Shown here: piece after piece, positions 30,972 to 38,161 of the stretch
How the letters are laid out: each line of letters begins with the position of its first letter
How positions within the stretch are numbered: position 1 is the first letter of the stretch
Source: a virus
Length of the DNA stretch: 38,967 bases
Reading direction: 5' to 3' (one strand)
Virus record (IMG/VR): IMGVR_UViG_3300047552_000174
Coordinates: 1-38,967 of that record
The notes under the pieces: generated by a model
Told to the model about the DNA's origin: nothing
Databases searched by the model: none
What the model saw: the letters and a program-made list of their open reading frames with translations, nothing else
Program-made: the position numbers and the translations under genes

Positions 30972-32234
30972 CTAGATTCCAGCAATCTCGTCAAGAGGTT
31001 CCCATTCTTCATCGTCTCCTACTTTAGCGTAGGTGGTGCGGATCAGATTGGCAACGAGACTAAGTGAGTCAATCAAATCATCATGTGCCTTTTTTGACGG
31101 AAACGCCATGTATTCGATGAGGAACTGGTCCCACTTTTCACGACCATTCAGTGTTATCCGCCCATGCTCAAACATACCCTGTAGGTTGTAGGTGATGCGA
31201 TCAATCTTGTTCCCTGAGATTGGTATCTGCTCAATATGAGCGTAGATATTGTTCTTTCTCATGAGATCGGTGAGATATGGAAGTAGTGCTCTAGCGAGCG
31301 ATCCACGCTCAATACCAACAGCTAACGGCTGATGTGTACGAATAGCCATCAATATACGCACCGCTGTCTCACGCACATCGAATCGCCCGTATTCTATTTT
31401 TTGAACCCACCATTTTCCCTCATCGTCTACCTTTACCACAGCTATTGCGGAGTTATCTAAGTGTTTCTTCTGAGTGGAATCCGCAACAGCCTCAAAACCC
31501 GCAGGGTCCACGGCAATGAAGGTGCTGTATTGTCTAGGTGGTGTTTCGGAGTATTTGAGCCATTCTTCTTTGAAAATAGCGCCCTCCATTGATTGAAAGG
31601 ACGCCATGAATTCCTGATTGAAGGCTTGCGTACTCATGGTTCTACGCGCTTCTTCAATCTCTCTAGGATCAATCAAAGGATTGTCCAGCGTAGTCAAGTG
31701 CCAGCTTTTCCATTCATTTGACGGTCCGTTTTCCTGACCTCTATCAAACATATCCCGAAACTCAGACGGTCCAGCCTCTGGTGTACCGATAATTAGTGCG
31801 CCCCCTTTCATGTCAGCCAGTGCGGGTCGAATGATCATCTGCCACACATCGCGCTTCATGTCTTTATATTCATCGAGAACTGCATAGTAGAGTTTCATAC
31901 CACGCAAACTGTCGGGTGAATCTGCACCACGGACGTATATCTTGACCCCGTTGACCATTGTGATTTCGGAGTTATTGATGTTGATCTTGGTGATCACTGG
32001 TCTGCCAAGGTCACACAACAAGTCCCAGCACAGCGTTCTTGCCATTCCTAGCGTTGGTGCAGCGTAAAGTACACCACCTTCGCGTGTAGGACACTCCAAG
32101 GCCTTGATGATCAGGGTAATCACGCTCATGCGGGTTTTCCCGCAGCGGCGACCAGCTACGCAGACATGAAATCGTTTTTTGTCGGCAAGCACTTCCTTTT
32201 GCCAAGGAAGCATTTTGTAATCAAGAGTGGTCAT
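30972..32234 (-). CDS. terL: Terminase large subunit
   Basis: The 420-aa packaging motor has an ATPase domain with Walker A GRRCGKT (residues 28-34) and Walker B YAVLDEY (117-123), and a C-terminal RNase-H-like nuclease with AVDPAG (D243), GIERGS (E309) and HDDLIDSLS (D385/D386, D389). It cuts concatemeric DNA and pumps it into the prohead via the portal. The start overlaps the small terminase stop (ATGA). Length is rather short for the family but all motifs are present. Confidence 0.95.
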   Translation of the reverse strand: MTTLDYKMLPWQKEVLADKKRFHVCVAGRRCGKTRMSVITLIIKALECPTREGGVLYAAPTLGMARTLCWDLLCDLGRPVITKININNSEITMVNGVKIYVRGADSPDSLRGMKLYYAVLDEYKDMKRDVWQMIIRPALADMKGGALIIGTPEAGPSEFRDMFDRGQENGPSNEWKSWHLTTLDNPLIDPREIEEARRTMSTQAFNQEFMASFQSMEGAIFKEEWLKYSETPPRQYSTFIAVDPAGFEAVADSTQKKHLDNSAIAVVKVDDEGKWWVQKIEYGRFDVRETAVRILMAIRTHQPLAVGIERGSLARALLPYLTDLMRKNNIYAHIEQIPISGNKIDRITYNLQGMFEHGRITLNGREKWDQFLIEYMAFPSKKAHDDLIDSLSLVANLIRTTYAKVGDDEEWEPLDEIAGI

Positions 32235-32833
32235 TCTCTGACCTCCACATCACTAATGTCAATGGTGTGTGTCTGCTCCACTTCCTCCACCTTCTCATAC
32301 GGCGACTCTACCTGACCAATGTTGATAGTGATCCCTCCACCACCAGTGGGTGCTGTCTGCGTACCAGCGGTCTTACCGAACTTCTCAGGGTTGTACGCCT
32401 GCGCTATGCGCCAGTTGTTGTTCACCCGCAGCGTTGAGCGCTGAACGTCCTCCATGCTGTTGATACCCTCAGCAATACCAACGGTCTGCATCACAAGTAT
32501 CTCAGCAGCGATCTGTTCAGCCTCCTTCAGTCGCGCCTTACGCTCCTTGTCCTTCCTGACCCACTTGAGGTAATCCACGATAGATATCTGTCTCGGGTCA
32601 TCCTCAATAATGTCCTTCAAGGGATGACCCAGCGCAATGCGGTCAATCGCACCCTCAAAGAAGTTCTCGTAAGTCAGTTCCATCAAACTGAGTTCTGTCG
32701 CTGTCTTGGCATAAACAGGCGCAGTAATGGACCGGGATTTCTCACCACTTTGCGAATAAGTGGGAGATGTGGGGCTGGTATCTGCGCTGGTTGTTGGATT
32801 CATATCCAGCCAGCTTGGTAGATCATTTTTCAT
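32231..32833 (-). CDS. Terminase small subunit (probable)
   Basis: From ATG 32833 the protein is 200 aa; a TTG further upstream would add 12 residues. The N-terminus is low complexity (TTSADTSPTSPTYSQSG). The central basic/charged helical part (IVDYLKWVRKDKERKARLKEAEQIAAE, from about residue 80) could hold the DNA-recognition helices, and the C-terminus is acidic. Identification rests mainly on position immediately upstream of the large subunit with an ATGA overlap. No strong Shine-Dalgarno is visible before the ATG. Confidence 0.72.
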   Translation of the reverse strand: MKNDLPSWLDMNPTTSADTSPTSPTYSQSGEKSRSITAPVYAKTATELSLMELTYENFFEGAIDRIALGHPLKDIIEDDPRQISIVDYLKWVRKDKERKARLKEAEQIAAEILVMQTVGIAEGINSMEDVQRSTLRVNNNWRIAQAYNPEKFGKTAGTQTAPTGGGGITINIGQVESPYEKVEEVEQTHTIDISDVEVRE

Positions 32834-32882
32834 GGTGCAGAGATTATCACGGGTGAATGTTATGAGCAAGTGTCAAATGTTC

Positions 32883-32908
32883 ATTGTATCTAGGGTAAAG
32901 TGTATCAA
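32883..32908 (-). promoter_or_regulatory. Weak candidate promoter for terminase genes
   Basis: On the minus strand TTGATA (32908-32903) is followed by TACAAT (32888-32883) about 50 bases before the small terminase ATG. The spacer of 14 bases is too short for a good sigma70 promoter, so an activator or a different start is possible. Confidence 0.25.
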
Positions 32909-33173
32909 CAGTTACTTGTATAACTTGTAAAAATGGTTTGCTGAGTGGGGTTGCATAGTAAAAATTACAAATAAGTTCGAAGCACCTACCCCCCCGCCCT
33001 ATGAAACATCAGTCAATCAGCATACAAGCAACAACATATATAAGCATCGAGGCATGATGCACTGCAACATGGGGAGCATGGGGGCTGGGGACCATGTAAC
33101 AAGGGATCACTGTCACTCTACTTGATACAACATCCATTATGTTAAGTTTCTAGTGGGGTTTAGTGTCGCAATT

Positions 33174-33198
33174 GAAACAGGATTGTCGGTCCTGTTTC
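33174..33198. terminator. Nine-pair hairpin after the minus-strand HNH gene
   Basis: GAAACAGGA (33174-33182) and TCCTGTTTC (33190-33198) form a perfect nine-pair stem with a seven-base loop, 11 bases downstream of the HNH stop. There is no strong T tract on either strand, so it may be a weak terminator, an RNA-end stabiliser or a protein site. Confidence 0.55.
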
Positions 33199-33209
33199 AT
33201 ATCAGACGA

Positions 33210-33521
33210 CTAGCGTAACCAAGCTGGCAACTTGGAAGGGTTATCCATCCAGCGCAGGTTCGATGCGGCATTGTTTGTACGGTCCCCGTCCAGATGAATC
33301 ACTTGGCTGTAACCCATGGGATTCTCGACAAAGTATTGCGCTACTAGGCGGTGAACGTATCGGCGGTAAACCTTACCATCCAGACCCGCAAAGCCGACCG
33401 TCTTAAAACCCCGGTCATCTGTCCATCGTAAATTACGATGCCTCAGATTGTCGGTAATGATGCCATTACAAGCGATGCTGTAGCGGCGCTCTTGCACATT
33501 GTCCAGTTCGATGAATACCAT
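33210..33521 (-). CDS. Free-standing HNH endonuclease (HNH_3 type)
   Basis: The 103-aa protein has the compact HNH_3 layout: YVHRLVAQYF (residues 55-64), then IHLDGDRTNNAASNLRW (75-91). The residue before the second His, normally Asn or Asp and a metal ligand, is Ile75 here, so activity may be altered. No AP2 domain follows. The gene stands alone between the terminase and early operons, which is typical of mobile endonucleases. Its ribosome site (GGGGA) is part of a hairpin, suggesting translational control. Confidence 0.82.
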   Translation of the reverse strand: MVFIELDNVQERRYSIACNGIITDNLRHRNLRWTDDRGFKTVGFAGLDGKVYRRYVHRLVAQYFVENPMGYSQVIHLDGDRTNNAASNLRWMDNPSKLPAWLR

Positions 33522-33525
33522 CGTA

Positions 33526-33557
33526 AATCCCCGTTAAAAAGTTGAGAAGTGGGGATT
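33526..33557 (-). promoter_or_regulatory. Hairpin hiding the ribosome site of the HNH gene
   Basis: On the minus strand AATCCCC (33557-33551) pairs perfectly with GGGGATT (33532-33526) around an 18-base loop. The right arm is the GGGGA ribosome site, a few bases before the ATG at 33521. Folding would block translation. A comparable control by a stem-loop over the ribosome site is known for the T4 td intron endonuclease I-TevI. Confidence 0.6.
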
Positions 33558-33588
33558 CTAGCGTATCGTAACCAGCAATGGTTCACAG

Positions 33589-33600
33589 TTTTGTACCAAA
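33589..33600. promoter_or_regulatory. Operator-like palindrome, copy 1
   Basis: TTTTGTACCAAA is an 11/12 match to the perfect palindrome TTTTGTACAAAA at 33681-33692, 92 bases away. It is also the centre of AGTTT...AAACT. Both lie upstream of the early promoter. Confidence 0.45.
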
Positions 33601-33680
33601 CTCAGACGCACGCCTAATCTTTGATACACTACTTTTTTACTAACCCTACTTTTCCCCCACTTCACCGAATGGCCTCAGAG

Positions 33681-33692
33681 TTTTGTACAAAA
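33681..33692. promoter_or_regulatory. Operator-like perfect palindrome, copy 2
   Basis: TTTTGTACAAAA is a perfect 12-base palindrome ending 15 bases before the -35 box at 33707, a usual place for an activator or repressor site. Confidence 0.5.
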
Positions 33693-33706
33693 AGTTCAAA
33701 GAACAC

Positions 33707-33734
33707 TTGACAACCCAAAAAAGCGTGCTATTAT
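33707..33734 (+). promoter_or_regulatory. Strong sigma70 promoter of the small-gene (early) operon
   Basis: TTGACA (33707-33712), a 16-base spacer, and TATTAT (33729-33734) precede the gene at 33782 by about 50 bases. It is among the best host-type promoters in the window, fitting immediate-early expression. Confidence 0.78.
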
Positions 33735-33740
33735 TAGAAC

Positions 33741-33759
33741 TGTCAATGATTGATTGACA
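33741..33759. promoter_or_regulatory. TGTCAAT inverted repeat at the early transcription start
   Basis: TGTCAAT (33741-33747) and ATTGACA (33753-33759) are perfectly inverted around five bases, just downstream of the -10 box. It could be a repressor operator or a 5' hairpin in the mRNA. Confidence 0.55.
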
Positions 33760-33781
33760 CATTAAACAAATGGAGAGAACC

Positions 33782-33985
33782 ATGCACACACCTAATGAAA
33801 CCCGGCAAGCACAACGCCATCAATACGTTCAAGCTATTGTTCAGTTTGAACGTGACCTGAACAATTCCATTGACATGCAAGACCGTAGAGTAGCCGTACA
33901 GTACCTAGCGACAAAAATTGGCGTTGGTCGTGCTAACGTAATAGCCGAACATTTCGGACTTACCGACAGCTACTACCGCGCATAA
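33782..33985 (+). CDS. First gene of the small operon, 67 aa, unknown
   Basis: I choose ATG 33782, since GGAGAG lies between it and an earlier in-frame ATG at 33770. The product is helical and Gln/Arg-rich (NETRQAQRHQYVQAIVQFER), with ATKIGVGRANVIAEHFGLTDSYY at the end. The last part could form a helix-turn-helix-like fold, so a DNA-binding role is conceivable. No family is recognised. It is the promoter-proximal gene and probably expressed early. Confidence 0.68.
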   Translation: MHTPNETRQAQRHQYVQAIVQFERDLNNSIDMQDRRVAVQYLATKIGVGRANVIAEHFGLTDSYYRA

Positions 33986-33995
33986 GAACCCCTTA

Positions 33996-34026
33996 CAGTG
34001 GTACCAGACTACCCACGGCACCACTG
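33996..34026 (+). promoter_or_regulatory. Hairpin between the first two early genes
   Basis: CAGTGGTACC (33996-34005) pairs with GGCACCACTG (34017-34026) with one A-C mismatch. An alternative pairing of TTACAG (33993-33998) with CTGTAA (34030-34035) shares three bases, so the two forms compete. No T tract follows. It may be a processing or stability element. Confidence 0.5.
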
Positions 34027-34074
34027 ACCCTGTAAACCCGCTCAAAAGCCCATTTAACCCGGAGAACCCCTATC

Positions 34075-34359
34075 ATGAACATCAAACATACAACCCTGCG
34101 CGACCGTATTTCTTACGGTCCAGACTTGACACAAAAAGAACGTGAATCATTCGCTGCAATGATCTCTAAGGGTTGTCGCGCAAATAACCGCGACCGTATT
34201 GCTAGGCGCGTGATGCTCCCATTATCAATTTGGGGCAACTATGGAATTTATGATCGAGTGTGGTTCGGGGAATACAACCCGGAGGAATGCTCTTATTGTT
34301 GCGGTCAATCCTACACTGATGAAATGCGCACACTGCGCGAGTGTATTCTGGGAATGTGA
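34075..34359 (+). CDS. Hypothetical 94-aa early protein
   Basis: The protein is basic in its first half (LRDRISYG, then KGCRANNRDRIARRVML) and ends with a cysteine-rich acidic part (GEYNPEECSYCCGQSY, and later ECILG). The cysteine cluster could bind zinc. A GGAG site is about nine bases before the ATG. Unknown family. Position in the early operon suggests host takeover or regulation, not tested. Confidence 0.65.
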   Translation: MNIKHTTLRDRISYGPDLTQKERESFAAMISKGCRANNRDRIARRVMLPLSIWGNYGIYDRVWFGEYNPEECSYCCGQSYTDEMRTLRECILGM

Positions 34360-34369
34360 GGGGAACACT

Positions 34370-34627
34370 ATGAAAAATCTCTACTTCATTGAAATCACCG
34401 ACACTTTTGGCGGCGAAGCCAATTACTCATGGGTTACGCGCCACTGTATCCGGGCTAAGTCCCAGCGTGGCGCTATCAATGCCCTATCGCGGCGCAGTGG
34501 TATGAACTGGCATTCTGTAGGTTGCGATAGATACGACTCCGCTAGTGGTGCTACATGCTGTTTCGTTCTCGACTATGACCCTGAATTCCATAGTAAGTAT
34601 CGTTTCAATTCTGACGATAGGACTTGA
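34370..34627 (+). CDS. Hypothetical 85-aa early protein
   Basis: The start at ATG 34370 is directly preceded by GAGGGGAAC and is favoured over an in-frame upstream start without such a site. The protein is soluble and mixed, opening KNLYFIEITDTFGGEANYSW; the central CIRAKSQRGAINALSRRSGM is helical and basic. No family recognised. It ends two bases before a 29-aa membrane peptide gene. Confidence 0.66.
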   Translation: MKNLYFIEITDTFGGEANYSWVTRHCIRAKSQRGAINALSRRSGMNWHSVGCDRYDSASGATCCFVLDYDPEFHSKYRFNSDDRT

Positions 34628-34629
34628 TC

Positions 34630-34719
34630 ATGCACCACTATCTGAGGGAACTAATCGAAGCTTTCATACTTGCAGCGATTATTGCAAGTCCATTTATTAT
34701 TTATTTTTGGAGAATGTAA
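34630..34719 (+). CDS. 29-aa single-span membrane peptide
   Basis: Codes for HHYLRELIEAFILAAIIAS followed by PFIIYFWRM, one membrane span with polar ends. It starts two bases after the previous stop and its end contains the GGAG site of the next gene. Tight packing supports it, but short length leaves doubt. Function unknown. Confidence 0.5.
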   Translation: MHHYLRELIEAFILAAIIASPFIIYFWRM

Positions 34720-34721
34720 TT

Positions 34722-34925
34722 ATGAAAACCAATATTACAAAAAGCAAAGCAGGTCATTACACTGTGACCATCCGTAACGATAGGGGAACTGTAGTATTTC
34801 AAGAAAATCTAATAGATAACATCCACCGCGCTAGGTGGATTGTAGATAATGAGAAAAAACGTATTGCAGAATCAATACCAAGTGATGCCCAATTTATGGC
34901 CGCATTAGGTCCATGCGGAAAATAA
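34722..34925 (+). CDS. Hypothetical 67-aa early protein
   Basis: The ATG is 9 bases after GGAG. The protein has a beta-like first half (ITKSKAGHYTVTIRNDRGTVVF) and a helical second half (NIHRARWIVDNEKKRIAESI), a compact alpha/beta pattern. The end is Gly/Cys-containing (LGPCGK). I do not recognise a family. Confidence 0.64.
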   Translation: MKTNITKSKAGHYTVTIRNDRGTVVFQENLIDNIHRARWIVDNEKKRIAESIPSDAQFMAALGPCGK

Positions 34926-34937
34926 GGAATAAACGTC

Positions 34938-35255
34938 ATGCAATACACTATTTCAGAATTAGAAACCCGAGCATATCTGGCCGGGGATGTGGCGCTATCG
35001 GATGCACTGGCGCAACTTGACGATAGCCAACTGGAGATAGAACAGTTGGAATTTGATCTTGACGAAGTTAAGTCTAATGCCAATACATTGGAGAAATGGG
35101 AGGAGCGTAACGGCCCAATTAGCGACTATTGCGACTTCTTTCATGACTGCTTTGCCCGTCTTGATGGTCACTATCCCTGCCCCAGCATAACTAGCGATTA
35201 CGATAAGTCAGTAATTTTCAATGCGATAGAGAAGGGGGAGGGAATGTCAGAATGA
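34938..35255 (+). CDS. Acidic coiled-coil early protein, 105 aa
   Basis: The strongly acidic product contains a predicted coiled coil (LAQLDDSQLEIEQLEFDLDE, residues about 24-43) and an aromatic/Cys region (ISDYCDFFHDCFARLDGHYPC). Acidic small early proteins may act as DNA mimics or inhibitors of host factors, but nothing here proves it. An AAGGA ribosome site precedes the ATG. Its stop overlaps the ATG of a 19-aa frame. Confidence 0.66.
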   Translation: MQYTISELETRAYLAGDVALSDALAQLDDSQLEIEQLEFDLDEVKSNANTLEKWEERNGPISDYCDFFHDCFARLDGHYPCPSITSDYDKSVIFNAIEKGEGMSE

Positions 35256-35311
35256 TCATTCTATGTTGCACTGGGGTGGTATTTTTATTGTGTGCTGTGA
35301 TTGATATGTAA
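35252..35311 (+). CDS. 19-aa hydrophobic peptide (tentative)
   Basis: A very short frame, IILCCTGVVFLLCAVIDM after the Met, starts within the previous stop (ATGA), preceded by GGGGGAGGGAATG. It would be membrane-embedded. The ATGA overlap and strong ribosome site favour translation, but the length makes this tentative. Confidence 0.35.
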   Translation: MIILCCTGVVFLLCAVIDM

Positions 35312-35323
35312 GGGGATTTAATT

Positions 35324-35470
35324 ATGAAAAAATGTATAGGTTTTTGGGTTATAACTAATCAGTTTATAATGGGCAATTTTGTAAGACACATTGATAGAAA
35401 TGTCAGTGAGATAAGGTTACAATCCGGTGAACTAATACCCGTATGGCGTAAAAATTTGCGATTGTATTAG
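35324..35470 (+). CDS. 48-aa early protein
   Basis: The frame begins at ATG 35324 after AAGGGGATT. It encodes a basic peptide (KKCIGFWVITNQFIMGNFVR, then IRLQSGELIPVWRKNLRLY) that looks like a small beta-rich fold. It is last in the operon, before two hairpins and a terminator. No family recognised. Confidence 0.58.
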   Translation: MKKCIGFWVITNQFIMGNFVRHIDRNVSEIRLQSGELIPVWRKNLRLY

Positions 35471-35541
35471 GTATAAACGAGGGTTCATCCTTGACCGTAA
35501 TAGGCTAGTACCTGATACAATCCCCACGGTTTCTCCCTGAT

Positions 35542-35596
35542 CTAGCGCCCACTCCATGCGCTAGTTAAAAAGCCCCTTCTTAGGGGCTTCTTTTTT
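35542..35596. terminator. Bidirectional terminator with tandem hairpins
   Basis: AAGCCCCT (35570-35577) and AGGGGCTT (35582-35589) form an eight-pair stem with a four-base loop, followed by TTTTTT on the plus strand. On the minus strand a T-run (AACTTTTT in reverse order, TTTTT) follows the same stem, so it should stop the primase mRNA as well. A second hairpin CTAGCGC/GCGCTAG (35542-35548/35558-35564) precedes it. The remaining 70 bases upstream hold no gene I can support. Confidence 0.88.
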
Positions 35597-35602
35597 GCTT
35601 GG

Positions 35603-38143
35603 TTACTCCGGGTACTTCTTATCGTCCATAGTGGCCGGATCATATCCCCGCGCAAACTTGCGCACAGTGTATCGACCGGATGCCAAGACGTTAGCCCGGA
35701 GGTCATCCATGCGCCTTTGACGGGCTTTAATCACTTGCACCCGGTACGCATCATGGATTGTGGCTAAATTTGGATTGATTGCCCATGTTCGTTTTTCGTG
35801 ATGGTCATTTATGATTGTCACCCAGCCAGCAGATTCTAGGGGTGCCATGGCATCCGTTATCGCGTGATTGATCAAGTGCCGAGGGATATCCGTAATAGTC
35901 CGGGTTGCTGTGCGCCGTAGTTCAGCGATGGTAATAGTCTGTTCTATGCCTGACAGTTGGACCATACGGTCAGCAATCCACCGCTCTAGGCTGTTCTCAC
36001 CCAGCCCCGCTGTTTCATCGAGAACATACCTATAGGCTGGGATCAGATAGGTCCGGCATATAGCGATTGATCGGTCCATAAGGGCCTTGGTTACCATCGG
36101 GCTATAGGGATTAGTCAGTAGGTGCATAACCAAGGCTAAGCGCCCTACAGTACCCTCCAGCTTGCCATAGGCTTGCATATAGATGGGACTTGAGTTCAGC
36201 AGCTTCTCGTCCTTCTTATTGCCCTCATACCATAGCTGGAAGTCCCTATAGGATTCGTATGCGCCAGAATCAAGTCGATAGGTGACAGATGGTAAGGTGA
36301 ACAGTTCCCTAAGCCTCATATCCCATTGTGGCAAGCTTGAGAACATAGCAGGCACTGGCTCACCACGTTTCTGGAATTCTGATCTAAGGATGGCCGGGAT
36401 AAAGCGCTGGAGCAGACCATCATCAGCCATCTGTTTAAACTTGTTTTTGAAAACCTGCGGCTGGATGTTGCCAAAGATGCTGACTGCCATGTTATCGGCA
36501 TAGACTGAATTTTCAAGACCAACCCGGTCCATACTGTAAGGGTCAGACTCATAGGATTTAGTCCAGCATGAGCGATCCTCTCCTGAGCGTGGATCGGTCA
36601 TCTTGTTGACCCATGTTGCCATCTCGTCTAAGTGGCATAGCAGGCCACGAGGACGGTCAGCCAGTAGGCGCACTAACTTCTGGCTGGTAACATCATTGAC
36701 CACTATGCGCAAGTCTATGGGTTTGGGTGGTCCCATCTCATTGACATGCGGTAAGGTTTCATCAGTCATCTTGCCTGTCAGCAGAATCTCGGTACTCTTA
36801 CCTGCCTCTTGAATGTAGGACTTCTTTGACTGCTGGTGCACATGATCAAGTGCCTCCCACTCTAGCAGGCGGCGCTGGTAACGCTTACGGTCCTCGCGTT
36901 CCAAGTCCTTGAGTGTCCCCATCATAGGCCGTGCACCGGGGGACTTCTTATCTCCGGGGTCACCGATGGTCATAAGCCATAAAATCGGGGGTACGGAGAA
37001 CCCCGGCATAAGTTCTAGTCGGATTTGCGAGTCGACCGCACCACAGACCGCGCCAAGCCCTGCCCAGAGTGGTACTAATGGGTCACAACCCACAGACTCT
37101 GCTACCTCGTTGGCTACATCGGTCAAGAGTTTAGGCCATAGGTCCATGTTCATCTGCGGCAGTGGTAGCGTCAGTGCCTCGCTGATCCTCACTGGTGCCT
37201 CGGGTACTACGGACTTGAACAGTTCGCTAGCATCGGGGATAGGGCGCTTATAACCATGCTGGTAGGCTAGGTGGAAAAGGCTTCCCGTTTTGATTCCGTT
37301 GCTGTCAGCCTTGATGCTAGACCAGACATACTGGAAATCCCTCGGTCCTGCGTACTTGGTCTGTGCTGTGGCTGACCACTCATGCGCAAGGGCTTCGGCA
37401 TTACCTAACTGGTCTATCTGCGACCCAGCATGATGCACGGCCATCAGCGCAGTCAACCAGTGTTCCCGAGAACAGTCTGCCGGGATGGTGTAGAGTGCTG
37501 CCTTAATGTCATCCCAGCTTGCAGGGATGGTGTCGGTACTGATTACCCGCTGCTGATCCTGCTTGGTCAGTTCCTCCCATAGGGTGAGCAGGGTTAGGGG
37601 GATAGTGGGTATCTTACTGAAGTGACCATTGCCCGCCCATCTGTACGGCCTACCTGTCTTGGGATGGTTGATAGCTGAAGGGAGTACACATTGTGTGGTC
37701 AACCCGTTGGCAGTAGCGCACCGCAGTTCATAGGCTACCTGTTTCGACTTGTCAGGTGCCACATAACTGATCTTCTTGGATGTGAGTGTGATACCTAACG
37801 GTAGTCTGAACAGCAGTTTGGCATGACCGGGATTGCCCGAGTCAATCATCACTGAGTCCGATGCCCTGATCAATGCATCTAGGTCAACACCACGCTGGCT
37901 GAGAAGTGCCTTGCTTTCCTCATAGTGGTCAATGTCGAGTGACATGGTTCCACTGTAAGAATGAGCAATTCCATAGCCGACATTCGGGTTCAGTCGATCA
38001 ATGCTTGTGACGCAGTTCTCTCGCTTGTTCCATCCTGCTGTTGTCGGACCCTTACCTTCAATAATAGGTACCAATGCGAATCCTGCCCTGATATAAGCCT
38101 CGTACATAGAGGTCAATGGTGTAACACTAGGAAGTGCTGTCAT
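35603..38143 (-). CDS. Primase-helicase: Prim-Pol, PriCT and DUF3987 domains
   Basis: This 846-aa protein has an N-terminal bifunctional primase-polymerase domain (FALVPIIEGKGP, the DxD motif in MSLDIDHY at about 109-116, and GHAKLLFRLP around 146-155). A PriCT-type helical domain follows (DIKAALYTIPADCSREHWL, to about 295). From about 345 a DUF3987 helicase-like ATPase has the modified Walker A GDPGDKKSPG. Such enzymes prime and unwind DNA for phage replication. It is on the strand opposite the polymerase operon. No clear ribosome site precedes the ATG. Upstream is a promoter region shared with the divergent RHH gene. Confidence 0.88.
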   Translation of the reverse strand: MTALPSVTPLTSMYEAYIRAGFALVPIIEGKGPTTAGWNKRENCVTSIDRLNPNVGYGIAHSYSGTMSLDIDHYEESKALLSQRGVDLDALIRASDSVMIDSGNPGHAKLLFRLPLGITLTSKKISYVAPDKSKQVAYELRCATANGLTTQCVLPSAINHPKTGRPYRWAGNGHFSKIPTIPLTLLTLWEELTKQDQQRVISTDTIPASWDDIKAALYTIPADCSREHWLTALMAVHHAGSQIDQLGNAEALAHEWSATAQTKYAGPRDFQYVWSSIKADSNGIKTGSLFHLAYQHGYKRPIPDASELFKSVVPEAPVRISEALTLPLPQMNMDLWPKLLTDVANEVAESVGCDPLVPLWAGLGAVCGAVDSQIRLELMPGFSVPPILWLMTIGDPGDKKSPGARPMMGTLKDLEREDRKRYQRRLLEWEALDHVHQQSKKSYIQEAGKSTEILLTGKMTDETLPHVNEMGPPKPIDLRIVVNDVTSQKLVRLLADRPRGLLCHLDEMATWVNKMTDPRSGEDRSCWTKSYESDPYSMDRVGLENSVYADNMAVSIFGNIQPQVFKNKFKQMADDGLLQRFIPAILRSEFQKRGEPVPAMFSSLPQWDMRLRELFTLPSVTYRLDSGAYESYRDFQLWYEGNKKDEKLLNSSPIYMQAYGKLEGTVGRLALVMHLLTNPYSPMVTKALMDRSIAICRTYLIPAYRYVLDETAGLGENSLERWIADRMVQLSGIEQTITIAELRRTATRTITDIPRHLINHAITDAMAPLESAGWVTIINDHHEKRTWAINPNLATIHDAYRVQVIKARQRRMDDLRANVLASGRYTVRKFARGYDPATMDDKKYPE

Positions 38144-38161
38144 GTGAATTTATTTCTGAAA

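Larger units (their letters stand above)
32834..33209. other. Non-coding control region upstream of the terminase genes
   Basis: This 376-base stretch has no convincing gene. It holds a possible minus-strand promoter (32883-32908), two copies of the TTGATACA motif, a run of seven C residues near 32990, three G tracts (33071-33090) and the hairpin at 33174-33198. It could include a packaging (pac) or replication start signal; I see no iterons or AT-rich unwinding element that would prove it. Confidence 0.5.

Noticed and set aside
32871-32876. Second TTGACA on the minus strand upstream of the terminase genes as a -35 box
   Set aside because: No -10-like hexamer lies 15-19 bases downstream; the nearest GATAAT is 22 bases away.
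33068-33092. G-quadruplex in the control region
   Set aside because: Only three tracts of four or more G are present (33071-33074, 33080-33084, 33087-33090); a fourth nearby tract is missing.
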